A stretch of 64,000 nucleotides of DNA from Micromonospora sp. WMMD1128 (GCF_027497235.1 NZ_CP114902.1:2617501-2681500), one strand, 5' to 3'; counted from the stretch's first letter, positions 49,238-58,110 are shown. Notes: generated from the sequence alone by a model not told the origin. Numbers and translations: made by a program.

Positions 49238-49269
49238 GCCCGGGCCCGCATAGCGGTGCGGACCCGGGC
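49238..49269 (+). terminator. Hairpin between lacI-like gene and transporter operon
   Basis: GCCCGGGCCCGCA (49238-49250) pairs with TGCGGACCCGGGC (49257-49269) at 12 of 13 positions around TAGCGG, eight bases after the regulator stop. It may terminate or partly attenuate transcription into the ABC genes. Confidence 0.6.
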
Positions 49270-49327
49270 GGCCCGTGGACGGCCACCGGTGACGTCGTCG
49301 CCTCCCACAGCCGAGGAGTGAGCGCAG

Positions 49328-50671
49328 ATGCACCCCGCAACGTCCCCCACCGCCGGCGCACCCGCCGGGCGGAATCACCGTACCCCCCTGTCCCGACGTC
49401 GATTCGTCCGCGGCCTCGCCGCCGTCGCGCTGGCCGCGCCGCTCGCCCTGGGCGCCGCCGCCTGCGGCGACGACGACGGCGGCGGTGACGGCGGCCAGGT
49501 CAAGCTCTCCATCTTCTGGTGGGGCGGCGAGGCCCGGGCCAAACTCACCGAGGACGCCCTGGCCCTCTACACCAAGAAGCACCCCGAGGTGACCTTCGAG
49601 AAGACCTGGCAGGCCAACCAGGGCTACTTCGACAAGCTCGCCACGCTCACCGCCGGCGGCAACCCGCCCGACCTGTTCCAGATCGACGACAACTACCTGG
49701 CCGAGTACGCCGGCCGCAGCACCACGCTCGACCTGGGCAGCTACCGCGACTCCGGCAAGCTCGACGTGTCGAAGTTCCCCAAGAGCCTGCTGGAGTACGG
49801 CGTGGTCGACGGCAAGCTCGCCGGGGTGGCCGCCGGGGAGAACACCCAGGGCCTGGTCTACAACAAGACGCTGCTGGTGGAGAACGGGCTGCCCGAGCCG
49901 ACCACCGGGATGAGCTGGGAGGAGCACATCGCCTGGGCCGAACAGGTGGCGAAGAAGACGAAGGTCCCGGGCACCCAGGACCCCAGCGCCGACTACAAGG
50001 CGCTCTGGGTCTGGCTGCGCCAGCAGGGCAAGGACCTCTACCAGGGCAAGGAGCTCGGCTTCACGGCCGAGGACGTGACGAAGTGGTTCGAGCTGTGGAA
50101 GGGCGCGCGGGACTCCGGCGCCACCCCGACCGCGGACGTCATCCACGTGGGCAACGCCACCGACATCACCAAGCAGCTCGTGGTCACCGGCAAGGCGGCC
50201 ACCTCCTGGGTCTGGGCCAACCAGATGCCGGACCTGAAGAAGAACACCAAGAACGAGCTGGGCGTGGTGGCGTACCCGGGTGACCCGAGCGGCCAGTGGG
50301 CCCGCGCCTCGATGTACTGGTCGGTGTTCAAGGGCAGCAAGCACCGCGACGCCGCGGTCGACGTGATCAACTTCCTGAACAACGACCCGGAGGCGGTCGC
50401 GCTGCTCGGCACCGACCGGGGCCTGCCGTCCAACATGGACCTTAGGGCCAAGGTCAGCGAGACCGCCACCGACCCGGCCATGAAGCAGTCCATCCAGGTC
50501 GAGTCCGACCTGGCGCAGAAGTTCGGCCCGTCCCCGCAGGTCCCGATCAAGGGACACAGCAAGGTCAAGGCCGAGCTGACCAAGGCCGCCGAGAACGCCC
50601 AGTACGGCCGGGCCACTCCGGCCCAGGCCGCGGAGCAGTTCGTCACCGCCTGCAAAGCCGCGATCGCCTGA
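49328..50671 (+). CDS. Sugar-binding lipoprotein of an ABC importer (CUT1 type)
   Basis: A 447-residue extracellular binding protein. The Tat signal SRRRFVRGLAAVALA (residues about 22-36) and lipobox-like end AAAC mark it as an exported lipoprotein, followed by an Asp/Gly-rich linker (GDDDGGGDGGQ). The mature start VKLSIFWWGGEARAK and the segment NPPDLFQIDDNYLAEYA are typical of CUT1 sugar-binding proteins. GAGGAG precedes the ATG. It is first in a seven-gene rightward operon with uronate enzymes, so a uronate or oligogalacturonide is the likely ligand. Confidence 0.9.
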   Translation: MHPATSPTAGAPAGRNHRTPLSRRRFVRGLAAVALAAPLALGAAACGDDDGGGDGGQVKLSIFWWGGEARAKLTEDALALYTKKHPEVTFEKTWQANQGYFDKLATLTAGGNPPDLFQIDDNYLAEYAGRSTTLDLGSYRDSGKLDVSKFPKSLLEYGVVDGKLAGVAAGENTQGLVYNKTLLVENGLPEPTTGMSWEEHIAWAEQVAKKTKVPGTQDPSADYKALWVWLRQQGKDLYQGKELGFTAEDVTKWFELWKGARDSGATPTADVIHVGNATDITKQLVVTGKAATSWVWANQMPDLKKNTKNELGVVAYPGDPSGQWARASMYWSVFKGSKHRDAAVDVINFLNNDPEAVALLGTDRGLPSNMDLRAKVSETATDPAMKQSIQVESDLAQKFGPSPQVPIKGHSKVKAELTKAAENAQYGRATPAQAAEQFVTACKAAIA

Positions 50672-50703
50672 CACCCCGCCGCCGAGAAGAAAGGAACCGG
50701 CCC

Positions 50704-51687
50704 GTGGCCCTCACCACGGCGCCCGGCCGGACCCCACGAACCGGACCGGCCGGCCCCCGCCCCACGCGGCGCGGGGCCGGCCGGGCCCGGCTCGGTGAGG
50801 GCCTGGCAGGGTACGTCTTCCTCTCGCCCTGGCTCATCGGACTGATGGGCATCACGGCGATCCCGATGCTGCTCTCGCTCTGGCTGAGCTTCACCGACTA
50901 CGACATCCTCACCCCGCTGTCCGAGGTGCGCTGGGTCGGGCTGGACAACTACGAACGGATGTTCACCGCCGACCCGTCGTACTGGCACGCGGTGCGGGTC
51001 ACGCTGACGTTCGCGCTGGTCGCCGTACCGCTGAAGCTGGCCGCCGCGCTCGGCGTGGCGCTGCTGCTCAACCGCGCCTGGCGCGGCGTCGGGCTGTTCC
51101 GCGGCCTGTTCTACCTGCCGTCGCTGCTCGGCGGCAGCGTGGCGCTCGCCATCGTCTGGGTCAACATGTTCAACCGGGACGGCGCGTTCAACTCGTTCCT
51201 CGCGCTGTTCGGCATCGAGGGGCTGCCCTGGGTCGCCGACCCGGACTGGGCCCTGCAGACGCTCATGGTGCTGGCCATCTGGCAGTTCGGCGCGCCCATG
51301 GTGATCTTCCTGGCCGGGCTCAAGCAGGTCCCCACCGAGCTGTACGAGGCGGCGGCCGTGGACGGCGCCGGGGTGTGGCGGCGCTTCCGCGCGGTCACCC
51401 TGCCGATGCTCTCCCCGGTGATCTTCTTCAACCTGGTGCTGGAGACCATCCACGGGTTCCAGGGCTTCACCGCCGCGTTCGTGCTCAGCAACGGCACCGG
51501 CGGCCCGGTCGACTCCACCCTGATGTACACGCTGAAGCTCTACATCTCCGGCTTCACCGACCTGGAGATGGGCTACGCCTCGGCGATGGCCTGGGTGTTC
51601 CTGCTGGCCATCGCGCTCATCACGGCCGTGTTCTTCAGCACCGGCCGGTTCTGGGTGCACTACTCGGACGGAGGGGACGACTCATGA
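50704..51687 (+). CDS. ABC sugar importer permease, MalF type
   Basis: A 327-residue inner-membrane protein with six predicted helices. The EAA loop is in ELYEAAAVDGAGVWRRFRAV near residues 215-234. AAAGGA at 50690-50695 precedes the GTG start. It overlaps the following permease gene by ATGA and with it forms the membrane channel for the binding protein at 49328. Confidence 0.92.
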   Translation: MALTTAPGRTPRTGPAGPRPTRRGAGRARLGEGLAGYVFLSPWLIGLMGITAIPMLLSLWLSFTDYDILTPLSEVRWVGLDNYERMFTADPSYWHAVRVTLTFALVAVPLKLAAALGVALLLNRAWRGVGLFRGLFYLPSLLGGSVALAIVWVNMFNRDGAFNSFLALFGIEGLPWVADPDWALQTLMVLAIWQFGAPMVIFLAGLKQVPTELYEAAAVDGAGVWRRFRAVTLPMLSPVIFFNLVLETIHGFQGFTAAFVLSNGTGGPVDSTLMYTLKLYISGFTDLEMGYASAMAWVFLLAIALITAVFFSTGRFWVHYSDGGDDS

Positions 51688-52556
51688 CCGCGGTGACCGC
51701 CGTCGCCGGCCGCCGTCGCCCGCGCAACCGGCAGACGCTGCGCCTGCTGGTGCTCGTGGCGATCGTGGCGGTGGTGCTCTACCCGCTGATCTGGATGCTC
51801 GGCACCTCGGTCAAGTCGCAGGCCGAGATCGTCAACAACATCGGCCTGCTGCCGGAGACGTTCACCCCCGGCAACTACGTCGACGGCTGGACCAACTTCG
51901 ACGTCAGCTTCGGCCGGTTCTTCCTGAACAGCGCCATGGTCAGCCTGCTTACCGTGGTCGGCAACGCGCTGTCCTGCCTGCTCGCCGCGTACGCCCTCGG
52001 GCGGCTGCGGTTCCGGCTGCGCAAGATGTGGTTCGCCGTCATGATCGGCACCCTGCTGCTGCCCGGGCACGTGCTGATCGTCCCGCAGTACATCCTGTTC
52101 CGCAGCCTCGGCCTGGTCGGCGGCGACTGGCCGTACCTGCCGCTGCTCATCCCGCACTTCCTGGCCACCGAGGCGTTCTTCGTCTTCCTCATGGTTCAGT
52201 TCATGCGCGGCATCCCGCGCGAGCTGGACGAGGCCGCCAAGATCGACGGCGCCACGCCGTACGGCGTGTTCCGGCACGTGATCCTGCCGCTGAGCCGGCC
52301 CGCGCTGGTCACCACCGCGATCTTCTCGTTCATCTGGACCTGGAACGACTTCTTCCGCCAACTGGTCTTCCTGTCCACCCTGGAGGACTACACCGTTCCG
52401 GTGGCGCTGACCCTGTTCATCGACTCGACGAGCCAGAGCGCGGTCGGCCCGATGTTCGCCATGTCCGTGCTGTCCCTGCTGCCGGTGTTCCTGTTCTTCC
52501 TCGCCTTCCAGCGGATGCTCGTCGAGGGCATCAACACCAGCGGGTTGAAGGGATGA
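51684..52556 (+). CDS. ABC sugar importer permease, MalG type
   Basis: A 290-residue permease with six helices and the EAA motif LDEAAKIDGATPYGVFRHVI near residues 175-194. The C terminus MLVEGINTSGLKG is typical of MalG-like subunits. Start ATG at 51684 overlaps the previous stop, and its own stop overlaps the next gene (ATGA). No ATPase gene is in the operon; a shared MsiK-type ATPase is probable. Confidence 0.92.
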   Translation: MTAVTAVAGRRRPRNRQTLRLLVLVAIVAVVLYPLIWMLGTSVKSQAEIVNNIGLLPETFTPGNYVDGWTNFDVSFGRFFLNSAMVSLLTVVGNALSCLLAAYALGRLRFRLRKMWFAVMIGTLLLPGHVLIVPQYILFRSLGLVGGDWPYLPLLIPHFLATEAFFVFLMVQFMRGIPRELDEAAKIDGATPYGVFRHVILPLSRPALVTTAIFSFIWTWNDFFRQLVFLSTLEDYTVPVALTLFIDSTSQSAVGPMFAMSVLSLLPVFLFFLAFQRMLVEGINTSGLKG

Positions 52557-53236
52557 GCGCCGACCGCCCCCGCCGGGACTGGCGGGACACCCTCGCCGAG
52601 GCGACCGACCTGGCGCTGCTCGGCTTCGCCGTGGCGCTCGCCGCGCTGCCGGTGCTCACGCTCGCCCCGGCGATCGCCACCGCCAGTGCCGCGCTGCACG
52701 ACCGCGCGGTCACCGGGTCGTGGCCCGCGGCTCGGACCACCCTCATCCGGTTCGGCCGGGCGCTGCCCGCCGGCCTCGCCGCCAGCGCCGTCGCGCTCAC
52801 CGTCGCCGTGGCGCTCGGCGCCGACCTGCTCGCGCTGGCCACCGGCCGGGCACCCGGCGGCGGCCCCGCCCTGGCCGTCACCGCCGTCGTGGCCGCGGCC
52901 CTGCTCGGGTACGCCGGCCTGGTCGCCGTCGCGATCGGGCGCACCGGCGGCCGGGGCTGGCGGGCCGCCGCCCGGCACGTCGCCCGCACCTGCCCGCAGC
53001 GGCCCGGCGCGTGGGCCGCCGCCGCCGGGACCTGCGGCCTGGCCGTGCTGCTCGCCGCGCTCGTCACCCCGGTCGCGGTGCCGATCCTCGGCGGGTACAC
53101 CCTGGCCGCGCTGCACGCGATCGACGTCCGCTTCGCCGACCGTCAAGCGGCCCTCGCCGGTGCCCTCGGCCGTCCGGGCGGCGCGCCGGAGCCGGCGCGG
53201 GCCCACCACCCGGCAGTCGGACCGGAGGCGTCGTGA
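52553..53236 (+). CDS. DUF624/YesL-like membrane protein
   Basis: A 227-residue protein with five or six hydrophobic segments (TDLALLGFAVALAALPVLTL, LPAGLAASAVALTVAVALG, GPALAVTAVVAAALLGYAGL). DUF624 proteins are regular members of pectin and rhamnogalacturonan uptake operons (YesL in Bacillus) with unknown function. It overlaps both neighbouring genes by four bases, so it is made together with the permeases and may help assembly or sensing. Confidence 0.75.
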   Translation: MSADRPRRDWRDTLAEATDLALLGFAVALAALPVLTLAPAIATASAALHDRAVTGSWPAARTTLIRFGRALPAGLAASAVALTVAVALGADLLALATGRAPGGGPALAVTAVVAAALLGYAGLVAVAIGRTGGRGWRAAARHVARTCPQRPGAWAAAAGTCGLAVLLAALVTPVAVPILGGYTLAALHAIDVRFADRQAALAGALGRPGGAPEPARAHHPAVGPEAS

Positions 53237-54213
53237 CCGCCGATCCCCGCGCCGCCGCTGCCGGGACGGACGCTGCCGCCGCCGGGACGGAAGCTGCCGC
53301 CGCCGGGACGGACGCTGCCGCCGCCGTTCCGGACGCGGCCCGGGCCGGCACGCCGGACGCCGCCGCGACTGGTGCGGAGCGGCTGGTCGTGGCCGGGGTG
53401 GAGGTGGCCCGCTACGTGGTCCGCCCCGACCTGGACCCCCGGCACGGGCCCCGGCCCTACCTGCACCCGGTGCGGACCCGGGCCGGCGTCCCGGTCACCG
53501 ACGCGCTCCCCGCCGACCACGTCTGGCACCTCGGCGCGTCCCTCGCCGTGCAGGACGTGGCCGGCGCGAACCTGTGGGGCGGCCGGACGTACGTGCGCGG
53601 CACCGGCTACACCTGGCGCGACGACCACGGCGTCATCGCCCACACCGGCTGGCGGGACCGGGCCGCCGACCGCCTCGACCACGATCTCGAATGGCGGGCC
53701 GCGGGCGGGCGGCCGTTGCTGCGCGAGCACCGCACGCTGACCGCCGCCCCGGCCGGCGACGACGCCTGGTGGCTCGACCTGAGCGCCACCCTCACGTCCG
53801 CCACCGGCGGCGACGTCCACCTCGGCAGCCCGGCCACCAACGGCCGACCCGGCGGGGCCGGCTACGGCGGCTTCTTCTGGCGGGTCGCGGCCGGGCCGGA
53901 ACCCCGGGTGCGCACCGTGGACGCCGCCGGCGAGGAGGCGGTCAACGGTTCGGCCGCGCCCTGGCTGGCGCTGTTCGGCACCGGGTCCGGCGGCGGCGCG
54001 TACACGCTCGTGTTCACCGGCCTCGGGCCCGGCGACAGGTGGTTCGTGCGGACGGCGATGTACCCGGGCGTCTGCGTCGCGTACGCCTTCGACCGGCCGG
54101 CGGTGGTCGCCGCCGACCGCCCCCGCCGCAACCGGCACCGGGTGCTCGTCGTCGACGGTCACCTCGACCCGGCGGACGTCCCGGCCCGGCTGGCCGCGAA
54201 GGCCACGTCGTGA
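53233..54213 (+). CDS. PmoA-family (DUF6807) protein
   Basis: A 326-residue cytosolic protein with a large beta-sandwich pattern: RPYLHPVRTRAGVPVTDALP near residue 75, HVWHLGASLAVQDVAGANLW near 95, and RDDHGVIAHTGWRD. This matches the family annotated PmoA-like, common in carbohydrate-use operons, with no known reaction; the name does not mean methane oxidation. The first 45 residues are an Ala/Gly/Thr/Asp low-complexity leader encoded by a 21-bp triplet repeat (53260-53322). The GTG at 53233 overlaps the previous stop. Confidence 0.78.
   Translation: MTADPRAAAAGTDAAAAGTEAAAAGTDAAAAVPDAARAGTPDAAATGAERLVVAGVEVARYVVRPDLDPRHGPRPYLHPVRTRAGVPVTDALPADHVWHLGASLAVQDVAGANLWGGRTYVRGTGYTWRDDHGVIAHTGWRDRAADRLDHDLEWRAAGGRPLLREHRTLTAAPAGDDAWWLDLSATLTSATGGDVHLGSPATNGRPGGAGYGGFFWRVAAGPEPRVRTVDAAGEEAVNGSAAPWLALFGTGSGGGAYTLVFTGLGPGDRWFVRTAMYPGVCVAYAFDRPAVVAADRPRRNRHRVLVVDGHLDPADVPARLAAKATS
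53260..53322 (+). repeat. 21-bp tandem repeat at the start of the PmoA-family gene
   Basis: Three units (53260-53280, 53281-53301, 53302-53322), GCCGGGACGGACGCTGCCGC then C, with one base change in the middle unit; they encode AGTDAAA, AGTEAAA, AGTDAAA. Confidence 0.95.
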
Positions 54214-54242
54214 CCGGCCCGGCCCGCCGTGCAGGCCACCTC

Positions 54243-55226
54243 ATGAGCGGGCCGGAGGTGGCCTGCGTGGGCGAGACCATGGTGGTGCTCGCCCCCGACG
54301 ACGGCGGTCCGCTGGAGCACGCCGCCCGGCTCACCGTCGGGGTGGGCGGCGCGGAGTCCAACGTGGCGATGGGGCTGGCCCGGCTCGGCCACCGCGCGGC
54401 CTGGCTCAGCCGGGTCGGCGACGATCCGTTCGGCCGCCGGGTGATCGCCGAGATCGTCGCGTCCGGCGTGGACGTCTCCCTGGTCACCGTCGACCCGGCC
54501 GCGCCGACAGGCGTCTACCTCAAGGACCCCGGCCCGGCCGGCACCCGGGTCCACTACCACCGGGCCGGATCGGCGGCCAGCCGCCTCGACGCGCCGGACC
54601 TCACCGACCCCCGGCTGGCCGGCGTCCGGCTGCTGCACCTGTCCGGGATCACCGCCGCGCTCTCCGATTCCTGCCACGGGCTGCTCGCGCACGCGCTGAC
54701 CGGGCGGGCGCTGCCCGACGCCCGGGTCGTCTTCGACGTGAACCACCGGCCCGCGCTCTGGCCCGCCGACCGGGCCGCCCCGATCCTGCGCGACCTGGCC
54801 GACCGCGCCGACGTGGTGCTCGTCGGGCTGGACGAGGCGGCGACGCTCTGGGGCAGCGCCGACCCGACCGCCGTCCGCGACCTGCTGCCCGGACCCGAAC
54901 TGGTGGTGGTCAAGGACGGGCCGGTCGGCGCGACCGCGCTGCCGCGTACCGGGCCGGCGGTCTTCGTGCCGGCGCCGCAGGTGGACGTGGTGGAGCCGGT
55001 CGGTGCCGGGGACGCCTTCGCCGCCGGCTTCCTCGCCGGACTGCTGCGCGAGGTTGACCTGAGATCGTGCCTGCGGTTGGGTCACCTCACCGCGGCACCG
55101 GTGCTGGCCGTGCCGGGCGACACCGCGCCACCGCCGGACCCGGCGCGGATCGCCCGGGCGCTGGCGCTGACCGACCGGGACTGGGCGACGCCGGTACGGC
55201 GACGCGACGGAGGGAACGGCACATGA
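54243..55226 (+). CDS. kdgK: PfkB-family sugar kinase, probable 2-keto-3-deoxygluconate kinase
   Basis: Phosphorylates 2-keto-3-deoxygluconate to KDPG with ATP. The 327-residue protein shows PfkB landmarks: VACVGETMVVLAPDD at the start, VGVGGAESNVAMGLARLG, and the C-terminal signature PVGAGDAFAAGFLAG with the catalytic Asp. ATG 54243 starts at the family's usual point; GTG 54210, which overlaps the previous stop, would add 11 residues and is an equal candidate by operon style. It overlaps the aldolase gene by ATGA, which supports KDG as substrate over ribose or fructose. Confidence 0.88.
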   Translation: MSGPEVACVGETMVVLAPDDGGPLEHAARLTVGVGGAESNVAMGLARLGHRAAWLSRVGDDPFGRRVIAEIVASGVDVSLVTVDPAAPTGVYLKDPGPAGTRVHYHRAGSAASRLDAPDLTDPRLAGVRLLHLSGITAALSDSCHGLLAHALTGRALPDARVVFDVNHRPALWPADRAAPILRDLADRADVVLVGLDEAATLWGSADPTAVRDLLPGPELVVVKDGPVGATALPRTGPAVFVPAPQVDVVEPVGAGDAFAAGFLAGLLREVDLRSCLRLGHLTAAPVLAVPGDTAPPPDPARIARALALTDRDWATPVRRRDGGNGT

Positions 55227-55837
55227 GCGCACACGACTTCGCACCGCTGTTCGGCGACGCGCGGGTGATGGTGATCCTGCGGGACCTGCCGCCGGAGGAG
55301 ACGGTCCGCCTCGCCGAGGTGGCCTGGGACCTCGGCATCGACGTGGTGGAGGTGCCGATCCGTACCCCGGGGGCGGTGCCCGCGCTGCGCGCCGCCGTCA
55401 CCGCCGGGCGGCGCCGGGACCGGATCGTCGGCGCCGGCACGGTCCGCAGCCCCGCCCAGGTCCGCCAGGCGATGAGCGCCGGCGCGGCGTTCACCGTCGC
55501 CCCCGGCCTCGACCTGGCCGTCGCGGACACGGCCCGCGGCTACGGCATCCCGCACCTGCCCGGCGTGGCCACCCCCACCGAGGCGCAGCGGGCGCTCGAC
55601 CACGGCCTGATCTGGCTCAAGGCGTTCCCGGCGGTCAGCCTGGGCCCGGCCTGGTTCCGGGCGGTCGCCGGACCGCTGCCGGAGGCCCGGTTCGTGGCCA
55701 CCGGCGGCATCGACGCCGGCAACGCGGGCGACTTCCTGGCCGCCGGGGTGCGCGTGGTGGCGGTCGGCTCGGCGCTCACCGACCCGGCGCAGCTCCCGCG
55801 CCTCGCCGCGCTCGCCACCGGGGACCCGGTCAGCTGA
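55223..55837 (+). CDS. eda: KDPG aldolase
   Basis: Splits 2-keto-3-deoxy-6-phosphogluconate to pyruvate and glyceraldehyde-3-phosphate, the last step of hexuronate breakdown. The 204-residue TIM barrel has the base Glu in VVEVPIRTPGA, GAGTVRSPAQ, and the Schiff-base Lys in IWLKAFPA, then the phosphate site FVATGGID. It ends the rightward operon and its last 8 bases overlap the end of a convergent gene for a membrane protein, the boundary with the injection-system cluster. Confidence 0.94.
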   Translation: MSAHDFAPLFGDARVMVILRDLPPEETVRLAEVAWDLGIDVVEVPIRTPGAVPALRAAVTAGRRRDRIVGAGTVRSPAQVRQAMSAGAAFTVAPGLDLAVADTARGYGIPHLPGVATPTEAQRALDHGLIWLKAFPAVSLGPAWFRAVAGPLPEARFVATGGIDAGNAGDFLAAGVRVVAVGSALTDPAQLPRLAALATGDPVS

Positions 55838-56594
55838 CCGTGCGACCGGACGTGGTGGCGGTGGTGCGGATCGCCTTCACGATCGCCGGAATCGAACCGA
55901 TCAGCAGCACCAGCGCCCAGATCAGCGCCACCACGGCGAACACCACCGCGCCCAGGTCGTCGAGGATGCTGACCAGGATCACCGGCAGCAGGCCGTGCAG
56001 GAACTGCAGCACCACCGTGCACAACAACGTGGTCAGCGCCAGCGCGACGAGGCCCTTGTTGCGCAGGAAACGCGGTTGGGCGGCGAGCAGCAGCCCGGCC
56101 CACACCAGCTTGAGCAGCAGCACCAGCCCGAGCAGCACGGCCGCGTCACCGACCGGGAAGAACCCCCACACCGCCAGGTACGCCAGCGTGCCGAACGGGG
56201 GCGCCAGGAACAGCGAGACCATCACCGTCAGCTCGACGAACGCGACGATCAGCAGGACCAGCGACACCAGCAGCAGCACGATCGAGAAGACGAGCGTGGC
56301 GACGCCCTGCAACCGACCCTGGACCCGGTCCGGCAGCACCAGGCTCAACGCGAACAGCCCGGTGGTCCAGAGCGCCACCACGTCGATCAGCGCGAGATAG
56401 CCGGTGCCCCGGCCGGACGGCTCGGCCACCCCGCCCACGTCGCCCAGCTCCACGCCGAGCTGCCCGGCGCTGTCCCGCAGCGCGGAACCCGCGTCCCCGC
56501 CGCCGGTCAGCGCCGCCGCGCCCAGCTCCACCCCGACCACGAGCGCCACCGCCAGCAACGCCAGCAGCAGGAACGGCTTGCGTAGCTCACCCAT
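55830..56594 (-). CDS. Multi-pass membrane protein at the end of the injection-system cluster
   Basis: A 254-residue protein with about six membrane helices (PFLLLALLAVALVVGVELGA at the start; VATLVFSIVLLLVSLVLLIV; AAVLLGLVLLLKLVWAGLLL; VALALTTLLCTVVLQFLHG; AVVFAVVALIWALVLLIG). An extracytoplasmic loop follows the first helix. I cannot name a family. It is the last gene of the leftward contractile-system cluster by position; 63 bases separate it from the gene before. It might anchor or gate the apparatus at the membrane, but it could also be unrelated. Confidence 0.7.
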   Translation of the reverse strand: MGELRKPFLLLALLAVALVVGVELGAAALTGGGDAGSALRDSAGQLGVELGDVGGVAEPSGRGTGYLALIDVVALWTTGLFALSLVLPDRVQGRLQGVATLVFSIVLLLVSLVLLIVAFVELTVMVSLFLAPPFGTLAYLAVWGFFPVGDAAVLLGLVLLLKLVWAGLLLAAQPRFLRNKGLVALALTTLLCTVVLQFLHGLLPVILVSILDDLGAVVFAVVALIWALVLLIGSIPAIVKAIRTTATTSGRTVS

Positions 56595-56657
56595 GTCGCG
56601 TCCCCTCCCGGACGGGCCCGGTCCGGACCGGGCGCGCTCCTCCCCGGGCGGGCCCGG

Positions 56658-57134
56658 TCAGGAACGGGCGATCGTGACCGCGCACCCGCCACCTCCCGGG
56701 CACCGCAGGACCACCTCGGTCTCCCGGTCCACCGCCACCTTCGCCACCGGCCCGCCGTCCGGCCCGGGCGTCACCTCGTCGGTGACGGTGACGTCCGCGT
56801 CGCCGGGCGCGGGGGCCGTCACCTCGAACGGCGTCCCGCCGCGCAGCACGAGCGTGCGCAGGGACCCCGGATCGGCGACCCGCAGCCGGCAGACGGCGTC
56901 GAAGCCGACCACCACCCCGTCGGCGGTGGCGGTCGGCGCGGTGGCCGGCGGCACGCACGCCACGGTCACCGTCGCCGGGTCCACCGCACCGGCGCCGCGC
57001 CCGAGCCGGCCCAGCGGGCCCGGCCCGGCGGCCGGGTCGCCCGGACCGTCACGTCGCCCGGCCACCGCCACCAGCCAGAGCGCCACCAGCAGCCCGGCCA
57101 GCGCGACAAGCAGCACCTTCTGCCGCCCGGTCAT
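56658..57134 (-). CDS. Membrane-anchored small protein in the injection-system cluster
   Basis: A 158-residue protein with one N-terminal anchor (VLLVALAGLLVALWLVAVAG), a Gly/Pro-rich spacer, and an outer beta-rich domain. The domain has four cysteines in total spaced such that pairs could form (TVTVACVPPATAP, FDAVCRLRV, LRCPGGGGCAV). No named family is recognised. It lies between two other membrane proteins at the 3' end of the cluster and is likely exported and surface-exposed. Confidence 0.65.
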   Translation of the reverse strand: MTGRQKVLLVALAGLLVALWLVAVAGRRDGPGDPAAGPGPLGRLGRGAGAVDPATVTVACVPPATAPTATADGVVVGFDAVCRLRVADPGSLRTLVLRGGTPFEVTAPAPGDADVTVTDEVTPGPDGGPVAKVAVDRETEVVLRCPGGGGCAVTIARS

Positions 57135-57189
57135 GCTGCCGATCCGGTTCGCGACTGCGGGGCTCGCAACACCGGCTCACTCCTCGCGC

Positions 57190-58110
57190 TCACGGCAGGT
57201 CGACCGGGGTGAACCGGATCAGGTCCACCCCGGCGAAGTAGCCGTCGGTGCCCTGGGTCTTGCTCACCGCCACGAGCGTCAGCGTGTGCGGCCCCCGGGC
57301 CAGCTCCACCGTGTCCACGTCCAGCTCGTCGGTGCGCACCACGGTCGGGGTGAAGCCGAAGAACGTGTCACCCACCTGCCGCCCGTCCACCAGCCAGATG
57401 GTGTTCGCGTAGTCGTACGACGTGACGCGCACGGTGGAGAACCGCCACCTGCCGTCCGCCGGCAGGTCCACCGACACGGTCACCCGGTCGCCGACCGCCC
57501 GGCCCAGGAAGAACAACTGTTTGTCGCCGGAGAAGACCACGCCGCAGCAGTTGTCCTGCGCCACCACCGCCGCCTTCGTGGCGCTCTTCGACGTCACCTC
57601 GGCGCCGGCGACGAGCGTCTCCGCCTCCACCGCCACCGGCTGCACCGCCGGCGTGGGGGGCGTGTCCGGGCCGCGGGTCACCAGCCACACCACCACGCCG
57701 GTCACCACGAGCAGCAGCACCGCCGCGGCGGCCACCCACGGCCACGGCGAGCGCCTCGGCCGTTCGACCGCCCGCACGTCGTACGTCACCCGGCCGCTGG
57801 ACCGGGAACTCTCCTCCGGCGCGGTGTTCGCCGAGTACGCGAACCCGGTCACGTCGTAGCGCCGGGGCGGGGTGCCGGGCGGCACGGCGAGCCGGACCAG
57901 GACCGACACCGACCCCTGCCCGGGCACCACGCGCTGCGGCTCGGCCACCGTGAACCAGGCGCGTTGGCTGCCCTCGCCGGGGGCGACGTCGAACACCACG
58001 GTGTCCGGCGCCGCCCCCGGGTTCGACACGGTGAAGGTCAGCTCGCCGGTGTTGCGGGCGTCCAGGGTGAACTGTTCGGCGGCGGCGACGACTGTCCATT
58101 CGGTGGTCAT
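57190..58110 (-). CDS. Anchored protein: Ig-like domain, one membrane helix, CBM-like sandwich
   Basis: A 306-residue protein. Residues 1-110 form an Ig-like domain (FTLDARNTGELTFTVSNPG, VPPGTPPRRYDVTGFAYSAN). A single helix follows at about 121-144 (WPWVAAAAVLLLVVTGVVVW), then a Thr/Pro linker and a C-terminal beta-sandwich of about 140 residues (VEAETLVAGAEV, GDRVTVSVDLPADGRWRFST, closing YFAGVDLIRFTPVDLP) resembling CBM35/6-type carbohydrate-binding modules. The orientation suggests the Ig part is inside and the sandwich outside. Its ATG overlaps the gpI stop by ATGA, so it is made with the baseplate proteins. Confidence 0.72.
   Translation of the reverse strand: MTTEWTVVAAAEQFTLDARNTGELTFTVSNPGAAPDTVVFDVAPGEGSQRAWFTVAEPQRVVPGQGSVSVLVRLAVPPGTPPRRYDVTGFAYSANTAPEESSRSSGRVTYDVRAVERPRRSPWPWVAAAAVLLLVVTGVVVWLVTRGPDTPPTPAVQPVAVEAETLVAGAEVTSKSATKAAVVAQDNCCGVVFSGDKQLFFLGRAVGDRVTVSVDLPADGRWRFSTVRVTSYDYANTIWLVDGRQVGDTFFGFTPTVVRTDELDVDTVELARGPHTLTLVAVSKTQGTDGYFAGVDLIRFTPVDLP

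Noticed and set aside
53233..54213. Methane monooxygenase subunit, from the PmoA family name
   Set aside because: The protein is soluble and belongs to the DUF6807 group of sugar operons; no membrane helices or copper-site partners are present.
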